Shown: positions 27,650-38,004, numbered from the stretch's first letter. The stretch: DNA of 64,000 nucleotides from Defluviimonas sp. SAOS-178_SWC (GCF_039830135.1 NZ_CP156081.1:351001-415000); one strand, 5' to 3'. Notes: generated from the letters alone by a model not told the origin. Numbers and translations: made by a program.

Positions 27650-29140
27650 CTACTGGATCTGCTGGCCGTTGGCGAAGATGCTGCCGCCTTCCTTGAACTC
27701 GATCTTGGAGGTCAGTGTATCCTCGCCCGTAGGCACCGCGAAAAGGCCCATCATCATCCGCGCGCCCATCGCCTGATCCTCAGGCACGAAACCCATCGCG
27801 ACGAGCTTGTCAATGAGGCCGTTGCCGCCGACGAGTTGCAGATCGACGGCCCCGATCGGCATCGGCATTCCGGCCGAGTTGTCAAAGGTCATCGCGCCGG
27901 TGCCGGTCAGTTCGGCGCCGACGGCAGACACCTTGACCTCGTCGATATTCAGCGACTCGACCTCGCCCGGCGGGGCGGCGGCGATGGTTTCGGCATCCTT
28001 CGGATCGAAGATGTTCACCAGCATCTTCGCGGCGCCCTTCACGTCGAGGATCAGCGTCGCCGGGTCGCGCGGGAGCTGGCTGGTCGGGTCGAACATCGAC
28101 CAGAGGCCATCGGAAACCTCGAGGTCGACCAGCTTGACCAGAAGCCCGAAGGGCTGTGCCGCGTCATCTTTCGAGACTGGCAGCGTGAGGTCGAAAGCCG
28201 TTTGTGCCAGCGTCACGTCGATCGGCAGGGGAAAGGCCGACATCTGCATCGAGACTTTCGTGTCGTGCCCCTCGCCACCATAGGCAAGCCCGTCCTTCGA
28301 CATCTCGAAATGCAGCGTGCCGCCGCCGCCCGTCGACTGGGCGTTCACCGTTTCCGTGCCGTCCGCGAAGTCCATCACGTAACCGCCGCCGCTATACCCG
28401 AACGTGCCGTCCATCGAGAGGCCGGCTTGCAGCGCCGCATTCATGTCGGCCATGTCGATCCCGTCCGGGAAGGACGCCGACGAGGTGCCGGAAAGCCCGG
28501 TGAGCGAACCTGAAGCCGAGAAGTTGCCCTGCCCTTCGGGGTCTTGGGCCGCGATGTTGAAATCAACCTTGTCGACCTTCATGTCCGAGGTGATCGCCCG
28601 GCCGCCTTCGCTGGCCATCCGGTAGCTGCCGGAATTGCCCGTCAGCGTCGCGTTGAGGGTCAGCGGCACATCGGCGCCGTCGACCTTCATCCCGTCGATG
28701 ACGACCGACATTTCCGGCGCGGTGAAATCGTAGGTCGTATCCCCGGCGCTGCCCGAGACGATCATCGAAAGCCCGCTCTGGGTGATCTTCACGCCCATGT
28801 CGACGGTCTCGCCGGTTTCCGGCTTGGTCAGGAGCGCCACGGGGATATCGTTCGACATGGTCACTTCAACCCTGCCGTCTCCGAGCTCCTTCAAGCGGAT
28901 TTCCCCGATGGTCGCCGAGAAGCTGCCTTCCGGTGTCTGTGTCGCGAAGACCGCGTCGGTGATCACCAGCGTGTCGCCATCCATGCCTTTCGAGCCGGCG
29001 GTTACCGACTGGCCGAGGTCGGCATAGTAGTCGGCCATGCCCTGCCACACCTCTTCGGCGGTCACATCGGCGTAAAGCGCCGTGGAGCCGAGCAGGAAGG
29101 CGGAAAGCGCGCCAGCGCCAAGACCTGTCCATTGTTTCAT
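27650..29140 (-). CDS. DUF2125 family exported protein
   Basis: About 496 residues, starting at ATG 29140 with the signal peptide MKQWTGLGAGALSAFLLGSTALYA; the longer in-frame extension upstream lacks family sequence. The mature protein is a repetitive beta-rich chain (for example GEIRLKELGDGRVEVTMSNDIPV, and repeated GS..TGLSGTSSASFP), as expected for DUF2125 periplasmic or outer-membrane-associated proteins of Rhodobacterales. Function is unknown. It is divergent from the crotonase-like gene. Confidence 0.75.
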   Translation of the reverse strand: MKQWTGLGAGALSAFLLGSTALYADVTAEEVWQGMADYYADLGQSVTAGSKGMDGDTLVITDAVFATQTPEGSFSATIGEIRLKELGDGRVEVTMSNDIPVALLTKPETGETVDMGVKITQSGLSMIVSGSAGDTTYDFTAPEMSVVIDGMKVDGADVPLTLNATLTGNSGSYRMASEGGRAITSDMKVDKVDFNIAAQDPEGQGNFSASGSLTGLSGTSSASFPDGIDMADMNAALQAGLSMDGTFGYSGGGYVMDFADGTETVNAQSTGGGGTLHFEMSKDGLAYGGEGHDTKVSMQMSAFPLPIDVTLAQTAFDLTLPVSKDDAAQPFGLLVKLVDLEVSDGLWSMFDPTSQLPRDPATLILDVKGAAKMLVNIFDPKDAETIAAAPPGEVESLNIDEVKVSAVGAELTGTGAMTFDNSAGMPMPIGAVDLQLVGGNGLIDKLVAMGFVPEDQAMGARMMMGLFAVPTGEDTLTSKIEFKEGGSIFANGQQIQ

Positions 29141-29279
29141 AATCAAGCCTGCCTTGTTTCCAAATGCGTGCCGCAGCATCCGCTGACCGACGAGGGCGGT
29201 CAAGGGCTGCCGGGGGATGGAATTCCTCCACCGGAAGCTGTTACAGGGGAGCAATCGGGCGTTTTCAAGGCGGTGGAGC

Positions 29280-29894
29280 ATGATCCGGCTGGAGAAGGAT
29301 GGCGGGCTGTGGCGGGCGGTGATCGCGCGCGAGGCCAAGGCGAATTCGCTGACCCGCGCCATGCTGACGGAATTGGCGGAGATCGCCGAGGCCGCGGGGC
29401 GCGAGGCGGCGCGGGCCCTGGTTCTGACCGGCGAGGGCAAGGTCTTTTCCGCGGGGGCCGATCTGGACGAGGCTCGGGCGGGGCTTGCCACCGATCCGGT
29501 CTGGGAACGGTTGTCGGGCACCATCGCGGGGTTGCCCTGCCTGACCATCGCGGCACTGAACGGAACGCTCGCGGGGGGCGCCTTCGGCATGGCGCTTGCC
29601 TGCGATCTGAGGGTCGCGGTTACAGGGGCGAAGTTCTTCTACCCGGTGATGAAGCTCGGCTTTCTGCCGCAACCCTCCGATCCGGCGCGGCTTGCCGTAC
29701 TGGTCGGGCCGGCGCGGGCGAAGATGATCCTCATGGCCGGGCAGAAGGTCGGGGCCGAGGAGGCCCTGACCTGGGGCCTGATCGACCGGATCGTCGAGCC
29801 GGGTTCGCTCGAAGAAACCGTGGCGTCGCTCGCGGCCGATGCGCTTGGCGCCACGGCCGCGCATGTGGCGGGGATCAAGGCGCTCGTCCCCTGA
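29280..29894 (+). CDS. enoyl-CoA hydratase/isomerase (crotonase) family protein
   Basis: A 204-residue crotonase-fold protein, shorter than the usual 260. Start ATG 29280 follows GGTGGAG. The oxyanion hole regions are visible (FSAGADLDEA and NGTLAGGAFGMALACDLRV). The two catalytic glutamates of true hydratases are not: the GG-x-E-L position reads AGGAFGM and the later P-E-x-x-L-G reads YPVMKLGF. It therefore probably catalyses another crotonase-family reaction. It converges on the SMR transporter gene with a 6-base gap. Confidence 0.75.
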   Translation: MIRLEKDGGLWRAVIAREAKANSLTRAMLTELAEIAEAAGREAARALVLTGEGKVFSAGADLDEARAGLATDPVWERLSGTIAGLPCLTIAALNGTLAGGAFGMALACDLRVAVTGAKFFYPVMKLGFLPQPSDPARLAVLVGPARAKMILMAGQKVGAEEALTWGLIDRIVEPGSLEETVASLAADALGATAAHVAGIKALVP

Positions 29895-29900
29895 GCCGCG

Positions 29901-30221
29901 TTAGTGGGCGGAAACGAGCTTCAGCCCGACGATCCCGGCGAGGATCAGCCCGATACAGGCAAGGCGCAATGCGTCGGAAGGCTCGTTGAAGAGAACGATG
30001 CCGAGCGCGACGGTGCCCACGGTGCCGATGCCTGTCCAGATCGCATAGGCCGTGCCCATCGGCAGGGTCCTGAGCGCGAGTGCGAGAAAGCCCATGCTGC
30101 CAAGGACCGCCACCGCCGTCAGGATCGTCGGCCAAAGGCGGGTGAGCCCCTCGGTGTATTTCAGCCCGATCGCCCAGCCGATTTCCAAAACGCCCGCAAT
30201 CGCAAGATAAACCCACGCCAT
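29901..30221 (-). CDS. SMR family transporter, SugE/Gdx-like
   Basis: A 106-residue protein with four membrane helices. MAWVYLAIAGVLEIGWAIGLKYTEG (essential Glu in the first helix) and GTAYAIWTGIGTVGTVALGIVLFNE match the SugE/Gdx branch rather than EmrE. Members export guanidinium or quaternary ammonium ions in exchange for protons. I looked for a guanidine riboswitch upstream and saw none. Confidence 0.85.
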   Translation of the reverse strand: MAWVYLAIAGVLEIGWAIGLKYTEGLTRLWPTILTAVAVLGSMGFLALALRTLPMGTAYAIWTGIGTVGTVALGIVLFNEPSDALRLACIGLILAGIVGLKLVSAH

Positions 30222-30274
30222 TCCTGTCTCCACATCTGTCGCAGGCGCGACGCTATGCCGGGCGCGCGCGCCCT

Positions 30275-30589
30275 TCAATGGCGTTTCTTCGTCCGCCGCG
30301 GGCCGGGTACGTGTGACGTGAAGCCCGGTGGCCGCCTGGCCACCCACCGGACGAACGCAGCGATGCGAGGATGGGCGCGGAGCGCCTCGATCGTCGCATG
30401 ATCGCGGGCAATTTCGGCTTCCGACAGTGCCGCATGGATCTCCGCATGGCAGATCGCATGAAGGAGCACCGTTTCGCCGTCCTTGCCGCCTTTCAGGCGC
30501 GGGACGAGGTGATGCCGGCTTTGCGCGACATCGGACGGGATCGGGCGTCCGCAGAGCGGACAGATCGGATCGCTGTCATCCGGCCGCAC
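30275..30589 (-). CDS. HNH endonuclease domain protein
   Basis: About 104 residues from GTG 30589, which has AAGGGGAAA upstream; an ATG at 30664 would overlap the divergent mscS start and add a low-complexity N-terminus. The HNH core is CPLCGRPIP (zinc Cys pair), SRHHLVPRLKGG (catalytic His) and AICHAEIHA. Such small HNH proteins are nicking or cleaving nucleases of unknown biological role. It lies upstream of the SMR gene on the same strand, 53 bases away. Confidence 0.75.
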   Translation of the reverse strand: MRPDDSDPICPLCGRPIPSDVAQSRHHLVPRLKGGKDGETVLLHAICHAEIHAALSEAEIARDHATIEALRAHPRIAAFVRWVARRPPGFTSHVPGPRRTKKRH

Positions 30590-30662
30590 AGGGCTTTCCC
30601 CTTGTCTCCTCGCGGCTTTCTTGCCAGAGGATGAGGCCGGGCCGCAAGCCGGAGGAGATCCC

Positions 30663-31976
30663 ATGGAAGGCCAGCCGGAGATCGTCGGGAAGGCGTTCGC
30701 CTATCTGGAGGAAGGTTGGGAACTGGCGTTGGGCTGGCTTACAAGCCCGGCGGCTTGGTCGCAGTTCGCGCTTCTGGTCCTGTCCTGGCTGCTTTCCGTC
30801 CTGGTCTCACGCCGGTTCGGACCGCGCATCCGGACATTTGTCGGACCGAAGGACGGTGCACGAGGGCCGGTGGCGGGTCTGCGGCGCTTCGCCTTGCGGT
30901 TCCTGCCGCTCTTGCTGCCGCTTCTCGCCTACGGGTTCACCGCGATCGGCGAGGCGGTTACGCGGTCCTTGTTCGGCTCCGGCGCTGTCATTGCATTCGG
31001 CAAGCGGGTTTTCCTTTTCCTCGCCGCGCGAACTTTCGCTACGAAGATTCTGCGTGATCCGTTCCTCAGGCTTCTCGGCCGCTACGTCCTGATACCGATC
31101 GCCCTGCTCTACGCGCTTGGCCTGACCGACGAGGCGGCTCTCTGGCTCGAAAGCATGACGGTGGAGCTTGGCAATCTAACGGTGTCGATGGCCGCGCTCC
31201 TTCGCGGTGCCATTGCCGGCAGCCTCCTCTTCTGGCTCGGCGCGTGGTCCAACCGGCAAAGCTCCGACTACATCAAGGCGCAGGAGGAATTGCGCCCGGC
31301 GACGCGCGAACTGGCCGCCAAGGCCGCCGAGATCGCGATCTTCGGCGCTGCCTTCCTGCTGCTTTTGAACATCATGGGGATCGACCTGACGACGGTCGCC
31401 GTCCTCGGCGGTGCGCTCGGCGTGGGGATCGGTCTTGGCCTCCAGCAGATCGCCGCGAACTTCATATCGGGGATCATTCTTCTGATCGAGGGGCAGACGA
31501 CCGTCGGCGACTATGTAGAGCTCGACGGGGGCGAGGCGGGCACCATCGTCAAGATGACCGCGCGGGCCTGCATCCTCGAGACTTTCGACGGCAAATGGAT
31601 CGTGGTCCCGAACGAACATTTCATTACCACACGTGTCGTGAACTTCTCCGATCAGGGCAGTGCCAACCGCTACGAGGTTCCGTTTTCGGTCAGCTATGAC
31701 ACGGATATCAACACGGTGCCCGGCATCATCAATCCGGCGGTCGCCGCGCTGCCCTTTGTCCTGACCAGGCCCGAAGGGCCGGATTGCGAGTTGAAGGGCT
31801 TTGGCGAGTCGGGAATCGACTTCACGGTCGAGTACTGGGTCAACGGCATCGACGACGGCCGCAACAAATACGCGAGCCATGTCCTCTTCGCCATCTGGAA
31901 CGCGCTGAAAGGTGCCGAGATCGAGATCCCCTATCCGCACCGGGTGGTGGAACTGAAGGGCGGGTTGCCGAAGTGA
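30663..31976 (+). CDS. MscS family mechanosensitive channel
   Basis: About 437 residues. Four or five membrane helices precede the pore and beta domain typical of MscS: LTTVAVLGGALGVGIGLGLQQIAANFISGIILLIEGQTTVGDYVEL, then GTIVKMTARACILETFDGKWIVVPNEHFITTRVVNFS. It opens on membrane tension to release solutes during osmotic downshock. The larger size than E. coli MscS reflects extra N-terminal helices. Its TGA overlaps the GTG of the next gene. Confidence 0.9.
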   Translation: MEGQPEIVGKAFAYLEEGWELALGWLTSPAAWSQFALLVLSWLLSVLVSRRFGPRIRTFVGPKDGARGPVAGLRRFALRFLPLLLPLLAYGFTAIGEAVTRSLFGSGAVIAFGKRVFLFLAARTFATKILRDPFLRLLGRYVLIPIALLYALGLTDEAALWLESMTVELGNLTVSMAALLRGAIAGSLLFWLGAWSNRQSSDYIKAQEELRPATRELAAKAAEIAIFGAAFLLLLNIMGIDLTTVAVLGGALGVGIGLGLQQIAANFISGIILLIEGQTTVGDYVELDGGEAGTIVKMTARACILETFDGKWIVVPNEHFITTRVVNFSDQGSANRYEVPFSVSYDTDINTVPGIINPAVAALPFVLTRPEGPDCELKGFGESGIDFTVEYWVNGIDDGRNKYASHVLFAIWNALKGAEIEIPYPHRVVELKGGLPK

Positions 31977-33133
31977 CGGACGCGCTGGTCATCGGTGCCG
32001 GCCCGGCCGGGCTGATGGCGGCCGAGGCGCTCGCGGCAGCCGGGCGAAGGGTTGTGGTCTGCGAGGCGAAGCCCTCGCCGGCGCGCAAGTTCCTGATGGC
32101 CGGCAAATCGGGGCTGAACCTGACGAAGGACGAGGCCCGGCCGGCGTTCTTGGACCACTACGATGCGGATTGGCTGCGCCCGATCCTTGAGGGTTTCGGG
32201 CCCGAGGCGGTCATGGACTGGGCGTGGCGGCTGGGGCAGGAGGTCTTCACCGGATCTTCCGGCCGGGTCTTTCCGGTGGCGATGAAAGCCTCGCCGCTTC
32301 TGCGCGCCTGGCTCGCGCGTCTCGGTCAGGCAGGGGTCGAGCTGCGCACGCGCTGGCGCTGGGCAGGGTTCGAGGATGGCGGCCTTGTCTTCGACACGCC
32401 GGAGGGGCGTCAGGTGCTGCGGCCGAACGTGACGGTTCTCGCGCTCGGCGGGGCAAGCTGGCCGCGGCTTGGATCGGATGCCGCCTGGGTGCCGTGGCTT
32501 GCCGCGCGGGGTGTCGGGATAGCGCCCTTTCGGCCGGCCAATATGGGATTCCGCGTCGAGTGGTCAGCGCCGATGGAGCGGTTTTTCGGCCAGCCTGTGA
32601 AGGGCGCCGCGCTGATCGCAGGTACGCAAGTCGAGCGCGGAGAATTCGTGATATCGGTGCGCGGGATCGAAGGCGGCGGCGTCTATGCGGTGTCGCGGGC
32701 GGTGCGCGACGGGGCTGTGCTTGAACTCGACCTTTTGCCGGGGCGCAGCCTGTTGGAAGTTGCGGGGCGGCTTGCGAAGGGGCCGGGCAAGGAGACGGTG
32801 GCGAACTGGCTGCGGAAGGCATTGAAGCTTGACCCGGTGCGGATCGCGCTCTTGCAGGAATGGGGACGGCCGCTGCCAAAGGGGGACGCGCTGGCCCGGC
32901 TGATCAAGGCGCTGCCGGTGCGCCATTCCGGGCCGCGCCCGATCGAGGAGGCGATCTCCTCCGCCGGGGGTATCACGCGGGAAAGCCTGACGGACCGGCT
33001 GGAACTGACCGCGCTGCGGGGTGTCTTCGTCGCGGGCGAGATGCTGGATTGGGAAGCGCCGACGGGCGGCTACCTGCTGACCGCGTGCCTTGCGACGGGC
33101 CTTTGGGCGGGACGGGCGGCGGCGGTCCGGTAG
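31973..33133 (+). CDS. TIGR03862-type HI0933-like flavoprotein
   Basis: About 386 residues starting with GTG 31973, which overlaps the mscS stop as GTGA. The N-terminal FAD site is DALVIGAGPAGLMAAEALAAAGRRVVVCEA, followed by KFLMAGKSGLNLTKDE and SSGRVFPVAMKASPLLRAW; the C-terminus has GVFVAGEMLDWEAPTGGYLLTACLATG. This is the BaiN/HI0933-like family of NAD(P)/FAD-dependent oxidoreductases, whose physiological role is mostly unknown. It is translationally coupled to mscS. Confidence 0.85.
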   Translation: MTDALVIGAGPAGLMAAEALAAAGRRVVVCEAKPSPARKFLMAGKSGLNLTKDEARPAFLDHYDADWLRPILEGFGPEAVMDWAWRLGQEVFTGSSGRVFPVAMKASPLLRAWLARLGQAGVELRTRWRWAGFEDGGLVFDTPEGRQVLRPNVTVLALGGASWPRLGSDAAWVPWLAARGVGIAPFRPANMGFRVEWSAPMERFFGQPVKGAALIAGTQVERGEFVISVRGIEGGGVYAVSRAVRDGAVLELDLLPGRSLLEVAGRLAKGPGKETVANWLRKALKLDPVRIALLQEWGRPLPKGDALARLIKALPVRHSGPRPIEEAISSAGGITRESLTDRLELTALRGVFVAGEMLDWEAPTGGYLLTACLATGLWAGRAAAVR

Positions 33134-33157
33134 GCCGAGATGCCACCCCGATCCGGC

Positions 33158-33745
33158 TCAGCGTGCCATGGCCCGGAGATAGGCCGGCCGCTTGCGCATC
33201 CGTTCCAGATAGCTGGTGAGCCTGTGCTCGACGATCGGGAATTTCGCACCAAGCGCCCAGTTGCCGCAATGGGTCAGGATGATGTCGGGCACGGTCATCA
33301 CCTCGCCCATCAGGAACGGCCCTTCGCCCATGCGGTGGACGAGCGTTTTCTGGCTGCGTTCGAATTCCCACCGGAGCGTGTTCTTGATCGCGGCGTGGCG
33401 CAGTTCCTCGGGCAGGACGAAGCTGTGCCGCGCGGCCATCCAGAGCGCGGCGTCGAATTCGTCGAGCAGGAACTGGGTCAGGCTATCCTGCCGCGCGCGG
33501 TCGAGGGTGCCCGCCCGGTGGGTCAGCTTGCCGTGCTTGTCGGCGAGATACTGGATGATCGCGGTCGAATCGGTGATCGGGGTGCCGTCCTCGATCAGCA
33601 CCGGGACCTTGCCGGCCGGATTGAACGCGGTCACACCTTCGGACCGCGGCGGGGCCGGCACGTGCTCGAATGGAACTTCCAGTTCCTCCAGCATCCACAG
33701 GACGCGCGCTGCACGGCTATTGACGGTTCCGATGACGGTATACAT
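33158..33745 (-). CDS. glutathione S-transferase family protein
   Basis: A 195-residue cytoplasmic protein starting at ATG 33745 after GGAG. The N-terminal thioredoxin-like domain contains NSRAARVLWMLEELEVPFEHV, NPAGKVPVLIEDG and the glutathione-binding DSTAIIQYLADKHG; the rest is the all-helical C-terminal domain. The substrate is unknown. Confidence 0.85.
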   Translation of the reverse strand: MYTVIGTVNSRAARVLWMLEELEVPFEHVPAPPRSEGVTAFNPAGKVPVLIEDGTPITDSTAIIQYLADKHGKLTHRAGTLDRARQDSLTQFLLDEFDAALWMAARHSFVLPEELRHAAIKNTLRWEFERSQKTLVHRMGEGPFLMGEVMTVPDIILTHCGNWALGAKFPIVEHRLTSYLERMRKRPAYLRAMAR

Positions 33746-33814
33746 GGACAGGCTCCGCTGACGGTGCGCGCATGGAGCCACGCCGGGGCGGCGGGCGCAA
33801 GTGGCCGATATGGA

Positions 33815-34837
33815 TCAGCGCCGGTTCAGCATCGCAAGGCGGATCAGCGCACGCTCCATCACCGCCATCGCCGGGGCGCGGGAGGCCGAGCGGAGCGTCA
33901 GATCGGTGTCGGTAAGAATGCCGAGCGCGGTTTCCAGCCGGTGCATCCCCCAGCTCTGTGCCTGCCGAAGCATCCGGTCCCGGCGCGGTCCGAAGACCGG
34001 CGGGCGCATCCGCGCGATGCCCTCGGACGGCCCGCCGGGCGCGGAGGCAGCGACATGAAGCGTCCGGAAATGGCGCATCGCCGCGATCGAGAGCGTGACG
34101 GGGTTCACCCCCTGGCCTTCCAGCCGCCGCATCAACGGGCCGACATCGCCCGAGCGCGCCTCGGCCACGGCGTGGAGCACGTCGTCGACCTCGGCCTCGA
34201 TCGTCGCGGGGGCGCAGGCGGCAACATCGGCGGGGGTGAGCGGCGTGGCATCGCCGAACTTGTAGAGCGCGATCTTCTCGACCGTCTGGCGGAAATCTCC
34301 GGGGTCGAGGTCGCGCGCGAGCGCGAGAAGATCGGTCATCGCTTCGCGCCCGATCTCCTTCAGGCCGGCCTTGGTCAGCGTGGCCTCGATCTCCTCCCGG
34401 CTTGGCGGGTCGTCGTAGATGCCGACGGCATAGGCGTTCGGATGATCCTCGAACGCCTTCCGCAGGGCCGAGGACTTGCCGAGGTTGCCCGCCGTCACGA
34501 CCAGCATCGCATCGCCCGGCGTCCAGCCGGCAAGCGCGCCTTTCAGGACCGGCGCGGCAGCGTCGCCGGCATCCTCGACGAATGCGACGCGCGGGCCGGG
34601 GAAGAATCCTTGCGCCCGCATCGCGTCATCGACCAGTGCAGGGTCCTTCCGCAAGTCGCCGCCGGGGATGCGGGTCAGGCGCATTTCCGCTTCGCCGTCG
34701 GGTCCGATCAGCGCGGCGATCACCTCCTGCCGTTTCAGTGCCACCCGCATCGCGTCGGCCCCGAAGATCAGCAGACCGGCCCGATCCGGTTCGGGCTTGG
34801 TGAAAAACCGGGTCGCGGCGGCGCCGGCGAGCTTCAT
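33815..34837 (-). CDS. holA: DNA polymerase III subunit delta
   Basis: About 340 residues, ATG 34837 overlapping the lptE stop as ATGA. The sequence [50 protein letters not shown] and DLDPGDFRQTVEKIALYK fits the delta clamp-loader subunit, which opens the sliding clamp. The position right after lptE is the standard arrangement. Confidence 0.88.
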   Translation of the reverse strand: MKLAGAAATRFFTKPEPDRAGLLIFGADAMRVALKRQEVIAALIGPDGEAEMRLTRIPGGDLRKDPALVDDAMRAQGFFPGPRVAFVEDAGDAAAPVLKGALAGWTPGDAMLVVTAGNLGKSSALRKAFEDHPNAYAVGIYDDPPSREEIEATLTKAGLKEIGREAMTDLLALARDLDPGDFRQTVEKIALYKFGDATPLTPADVAACAPATIEAEVDDVLHAVAEARSGDVGPLMRRLEGQGVNPVTLSIAAMRHFRTLHVAASAPGGPSEGIARMRPPVFGPRRDRMLRQAQSWGMHRLETALGILTDTDLTLRSASRAPAMAVMERALIRLAMLNRR

Positions 34838-35331
34838 GTGCCGTTCCACTCGGCCGACGTCGCGATCAGCCGCGTGACGATCTGGTCGGCGAGAAGCTGC
34901 ATCAGGCGGGCATGGGCGTCGGCCTCGGACGTGGCGGTCGCCACGGAGGTTCCGAAGGCCGAGTAGGCCGTGAAGGACGATACCTTGCCGGAACTCAGCG
35001 CCGCGCCCGTGTCCGCATCGTGAAGCGTGTAGGCGACGCTGCCGATCACCTGATACCGGTTGATCGTGTTGTCCGGCGCGATCGCCTGGCCTTCGGTCTT
35101 CGTCTCGATCCGGTAGGAAAGCCGGTAGGTCGGTACGCGCGTCCTGCCCAGCCTTTCCTCCAGCCGCGCCACGAGGTCGAAGCCGTCCTTGTCGTCGGGC
35201 GCGTCCACCGTCACCTGGTCGAGAAGCCCGGCCGCCGGGCCGCGCGGCCCGTAGGCCGGGGTGAAGCCGCAGGCGGCCAGCGGCAGGGCCGCGAGAAGGG
35301 CGAGGATGGTTCGGCGGTCAGATGACGACAT
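34834..35331 (-). CDS. lptE: LPS assembly lipoprotein LptE
   Basis: A 165-residue outer membrane lipoprotein with the lipobox LAAC (in [17 protein letters not shown]). LptE plugs the LptD channel that inserts LPS into the outer membrane. It overlaps leuS by 14 bases upstream and holA downstream, in the conserved leuS-lptE-holA order. The body ([30 protein letters not shown]) agrees with the LptE/DUF3576-neighbour proteins of this group. Confidence 0.88.
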   Translation of the reverse strand: MSSSDRRTILALLAALPLAACGFTPAYGPRGPAAGLLDQVTVDAPDDKDGFDLVARLEERLGRTRVPTYRLSYRIETKTEGQAIAPDNTINRYQVIGSVAYTLHDADTGAALSSGKVSSFTAYSAFGTSVATATSEADAHARLMQLLADQIVTRLIATSAEWNGT

Positions 35332-37888
35332 TGACGATGCGGCCCGGAACGACGATCAGCTTCTTCGGCGCCGCACCGGCGAGCGCCTTGACCACAGCTT
35401 CGTCGGCCAGAACCAGCTTTTCAACCTCCGATGCGGCCATGTCCTTCGGCACGCTGATTTCCGCGCGGCGCTTGCCGTTGATCTGGATCGGCAGCGTGAC
35501 GTTGTCCTCGGCCAGCATCGCCGGATCGGCTTTCGGCCAAGGCGCCTGCGCGACCAGCCCTTCGCCGCCGAGCATCGACCAGATATCCTCCGCCAGGTGC
35601 GGCACCATCGGTGACATGAGCTGCGCGAGCGTCAGCATCGCCACGCGCTTGGCCTCCGCACTCGCGTCGGATCTGGAGAAGGTATTGGTGAATTCGTAGA
35701 GCTTCGCCACCGCCTTGTTGAAGGCGAAACCCTCGATCCCCTCCGTCACTTCGATGATGGCGCGGTGCATGGCTTTCAGAAGCGCTTCGTCATGCGCGGT
35801 GTCGCCCGCGCCGCGCATGTTCACCTCGGAGGCCAGCCGCCAGACCCGGGCGAGATGTTTCTGCGTCGCGTCCGCCCCGGCGGCCGTCCATTCCACGTCG
35901 CGTTCCGGCGGGCTGTCGGACATGACGAACCAGCGCGCGGTGTCCGCGCCGTAGCGGGCGATGATGTCCATCGGGTCGACGACGTTCTTCTTCGACTTCG
36001 ACATCTTGATGACCGGCCCGATCTCGACCGGCGTGCCGTCGGCCAGGGTCGCGCCCTCGGCGGTGCGGGTCACCTCATCAGGCGTGTGCCAGACCGGGCG
36101 ACCGTCCTTGCTGCGGGTCGCATAGGTTTCGTGCGTGACCATGCCTTGCGTGAAAAGCGCGTTGAACGGCTCGATCGACTTCGCGGGCAGGTGGCCGCAG
36201 ATATGCATCGCCCGCGCGAAGAAGCGGGAATAGAGGAGGTGCAGGATCGCATGCTCGATCCCGCCGATATACTGGTCGACATTCATCCAGTAATCGGCCT
36301 CGGCCGCATCGGTCGGCGTTTCGGCGCGGGGGGCGGTGAAGCGGGCGAAATACCAGGACGAATCCACGAACGTGTCCATCGTGTCGGTTTCGCGCTTGGC
36401 CGGCGCGCCGCAACTCGGGCAGGCACAATCGCGCCAGGTCGGGTGACGGTCGAGCGGGTTGCCCGGCAGGTCGAATGAGACGTCATCGGGCAGGCGGATC
36501 GGCAGGTTCTCCTTCCGCTCAGGCACCACGCCGCAGGTCGTGCAGTGAACCACGGGGATCGGGCAGCCCCAGTAGCGCTGGCGCGAAATGCCCCAGTCGC
36601 GCAGGCGGTAGTTGGTGACACCCCGGCCGACGCCCTTGTCCTCGCAAAACGCGATGGCGGAACTGACGCCATCGTCGCCCGACTGCTCCTCGTGACCCGC
36701 GAAGCCCCTGACGTAGCGGACTTTCTCCGATTTCATCGGCACATACGCGTCGCCGCCATCCTCGGGGTGGCTGAACCCGGCCTCGGGCGCGAGCGGCTCG
36801 TAGGTGGAGATCACCGGAAGCCCGTATTTCCGCGCGAAGTCGAGGTCGCGCTGATCGTGCGCCGGGCAGCCGAAGATCGCCCCGGTGCCATAGTCCATCA
36901 GGATGAAGTTCGCGATATAGACCGGCAGTTCCCAGGCGTCGTCAAAGGGATGGCGCACCCGGATGCCGGTATTCATGCCCTTCTTCTCGGCCTTTTCCAG
37001 CGCTTCCTCCGAGGTGCCGACCCGGCGGCATTCGGCGGTGAAGGCGGCGACTTTTGGATCGTGCCGCTCCAGCTCCCTGGCCAGCGGGTGGTCGGGAGAG
37101 ATCGCGACGAAACTGGCGCCGAGGAGCGTATCGGGCCGAGTCGTGTAGACCTCGACCCGCTCAAACCCCTCCGGCGCACCGCGCGTCGAGAACGCGAATT
37201 GCAGACCGCGCGACTTGCCGATCCAGTTCGCCTGCATCAGCCGCACCTTCTCGGGCCAGTCCTTCAAGCCGTCGAGCGCCTCCAAGAGCTCGCCCGCGAA
37301 ATCCGAGATGCGGAAGAACCACTGCGTGAGTTCGCGGCGCTCGACCTCGGCGCCGGAGCGCCAGCCCTTGCCGTCGATCACCTGCTCGTTCGCCAGAACC
37401 GTCATGTCGACCGGGTCCCAGTTCACCACCGCGTTCTTGCGGTAGACGAGGCCCTTTTCCATGAAGTCGATGAACATCGACTGCTGCTGGCCGTAATATT
37501 CGGGATCGCAGGTCGCGAATTCGCGGGCCCAGTCGATCGAGAGGCCGAGCGGCTTCATCTGGTCGCGCATCTGGGCGATGTTGCCGTAGGTCCAGTCCTT
37601 GGGATGGCCACCCCGTTCCATCGCCGCGTTTTCCGCCGGCATCCCGAACGCGTCCCAGCCCATCGGGTGCAGCACCGAGAACCCGCAGGAGGATTTGTAG
37701 CGCGCCACGACGTCACCCATCGTGTAGTTGCGCACGTGGCCGATATGGATCCGCCCCGACGGATAGGGGAACATCTCGAGCACATAGTATTTCGGCCGCG
37801 CCGGATCGTGCCGGGCGGTAAAGCAACCGGCCTTGTCCCAGGCCCGTTGCCATTTCGGTTCGATCTCTGCGGGGTCGTAACGCGACAT
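35318..37888 (-). CDS. leuS: leucine--tRNA ligase
   Basis: An 856-residue class I synthetase. The HIGH signature is in [19 protein letters not shown] and the KMSKS signature in [14 protein letters not shown]; the editing domain contains [14 protein letters not shown]. It charges tRNA-Leu with leucine. Start ATG 37888 is preceded by GAGGAAC. Upstream on the same strand is the DUF3576 gene, with a dispersed repeat in the gap. Confidence 0.97.
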   Translation of the reverse strand: MSRYDPAEIEPKWQRAWDKAGCFTARHDPARPKYYVLEMFPYPSGRIHIGHVRNYTMGDVVARYKSSCGFSVLHPMGWDAFGMPAENAAMERGGHPKDWTYGNIAQMRDQMKPLGLSIDWAREFATCDPEYYGQQQSMFIDFMEKGLVYRKNAVVNWDPVDMTVLANEQVIDGKGWRSGAEVERRELTQWFFRISDFAGELLEALDGLKDWPEKVRLMQANWIGKSRGLQFAFSTRGAPEGFERVEVYTTRPDTLLGASFVAISPDHPLARELERHDPKVAAFTAECRRVGTSEEALEKAEKKGMNTGIRVRHPFDDAWELPVYIANFILMDYGTGAIFGCPAHDQRDLDFARKYGLPVISTYEPLAPEAGFSHPEDGGDAYVPMKSEKVRYVRGFAGHEEQSGDDGVSSAIAFCEDKGVGRGVTNYRLRDWGISRQRYWGCPIPVVHCTTCGVVPERKENLPIRLPDDVSFDLPGNPLDRHPTWRDCACPSCGAPAKRETDTMDTFVDSSWYFARFTAPRAETPTDAAEADYWMNVDQYIGGIEHAILHLLYSRFFARAMHICGHLPAKSIEPFNALFTQGMVTHETYATRSKDGRPVWHTPDEVTRTAEGATLADGTPVEIGPVIKMSKSKKNVVDPMDIIARYGADTARWFVMSDSPPERDVEWTAAGADATQKHLARVWRLASEVNMRGAGDTAHDEALLKAMHRAIIEVTEGIEGFAFNKAVAKLYEFTNTFSRSDASAEAKRVAMLTLAQLMSPMVPHLAEDIWSMLGGEGLVAQAPWPKADPAMLAEDNVTLPIQINGKRRAEISVPKDMAASEVEKLVLADEAVVKALAGAAPKKLIVVPGRIVNVVI

Positions 37889-37960
37889 CTCATGTTCCTC
37901 GGCGCTTGGCTCGCCGGTTATACAAGCGCCGCGCGCGAGGTCCAGAGTTTCCCTCGGCGC

Positions 37961-38004
37961 TTCTTCTGTTCAAAAATACTCCGGGGTCCGGGGTAGCGCC
38001 CCGG
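37961..38004 (-). repeat. dispersed intergenic repeat, copy 2
   Basis: Read on the minus strand it contains a GC-rich hairpin (CCGGGGCGCTACCCCGG) followed by ACCCCGGAGTATTTTTG and an AGAAGAAG-like end. This is the same layout as the element at 42761-42813 (ACCCCGGAGGATATTTTTGG). It lies between DUF3576 and leuS. Confidence 0.6.

Noticed and set aside
29141..29590. N-terminal extension of the DUF2125 reading frame
   Set aside because: ATG 29140 begins a textbook signal peptide; the extension overlaps the divergent crotonase-like gene.
30222..30662. Guanidine riboswitch upstream of the SugE/Gdx-like gene
   Set aside because: No paired ACGR-loop hairpins or other known guanidine motif could be seen, and the region is occupied by the HNH gene.
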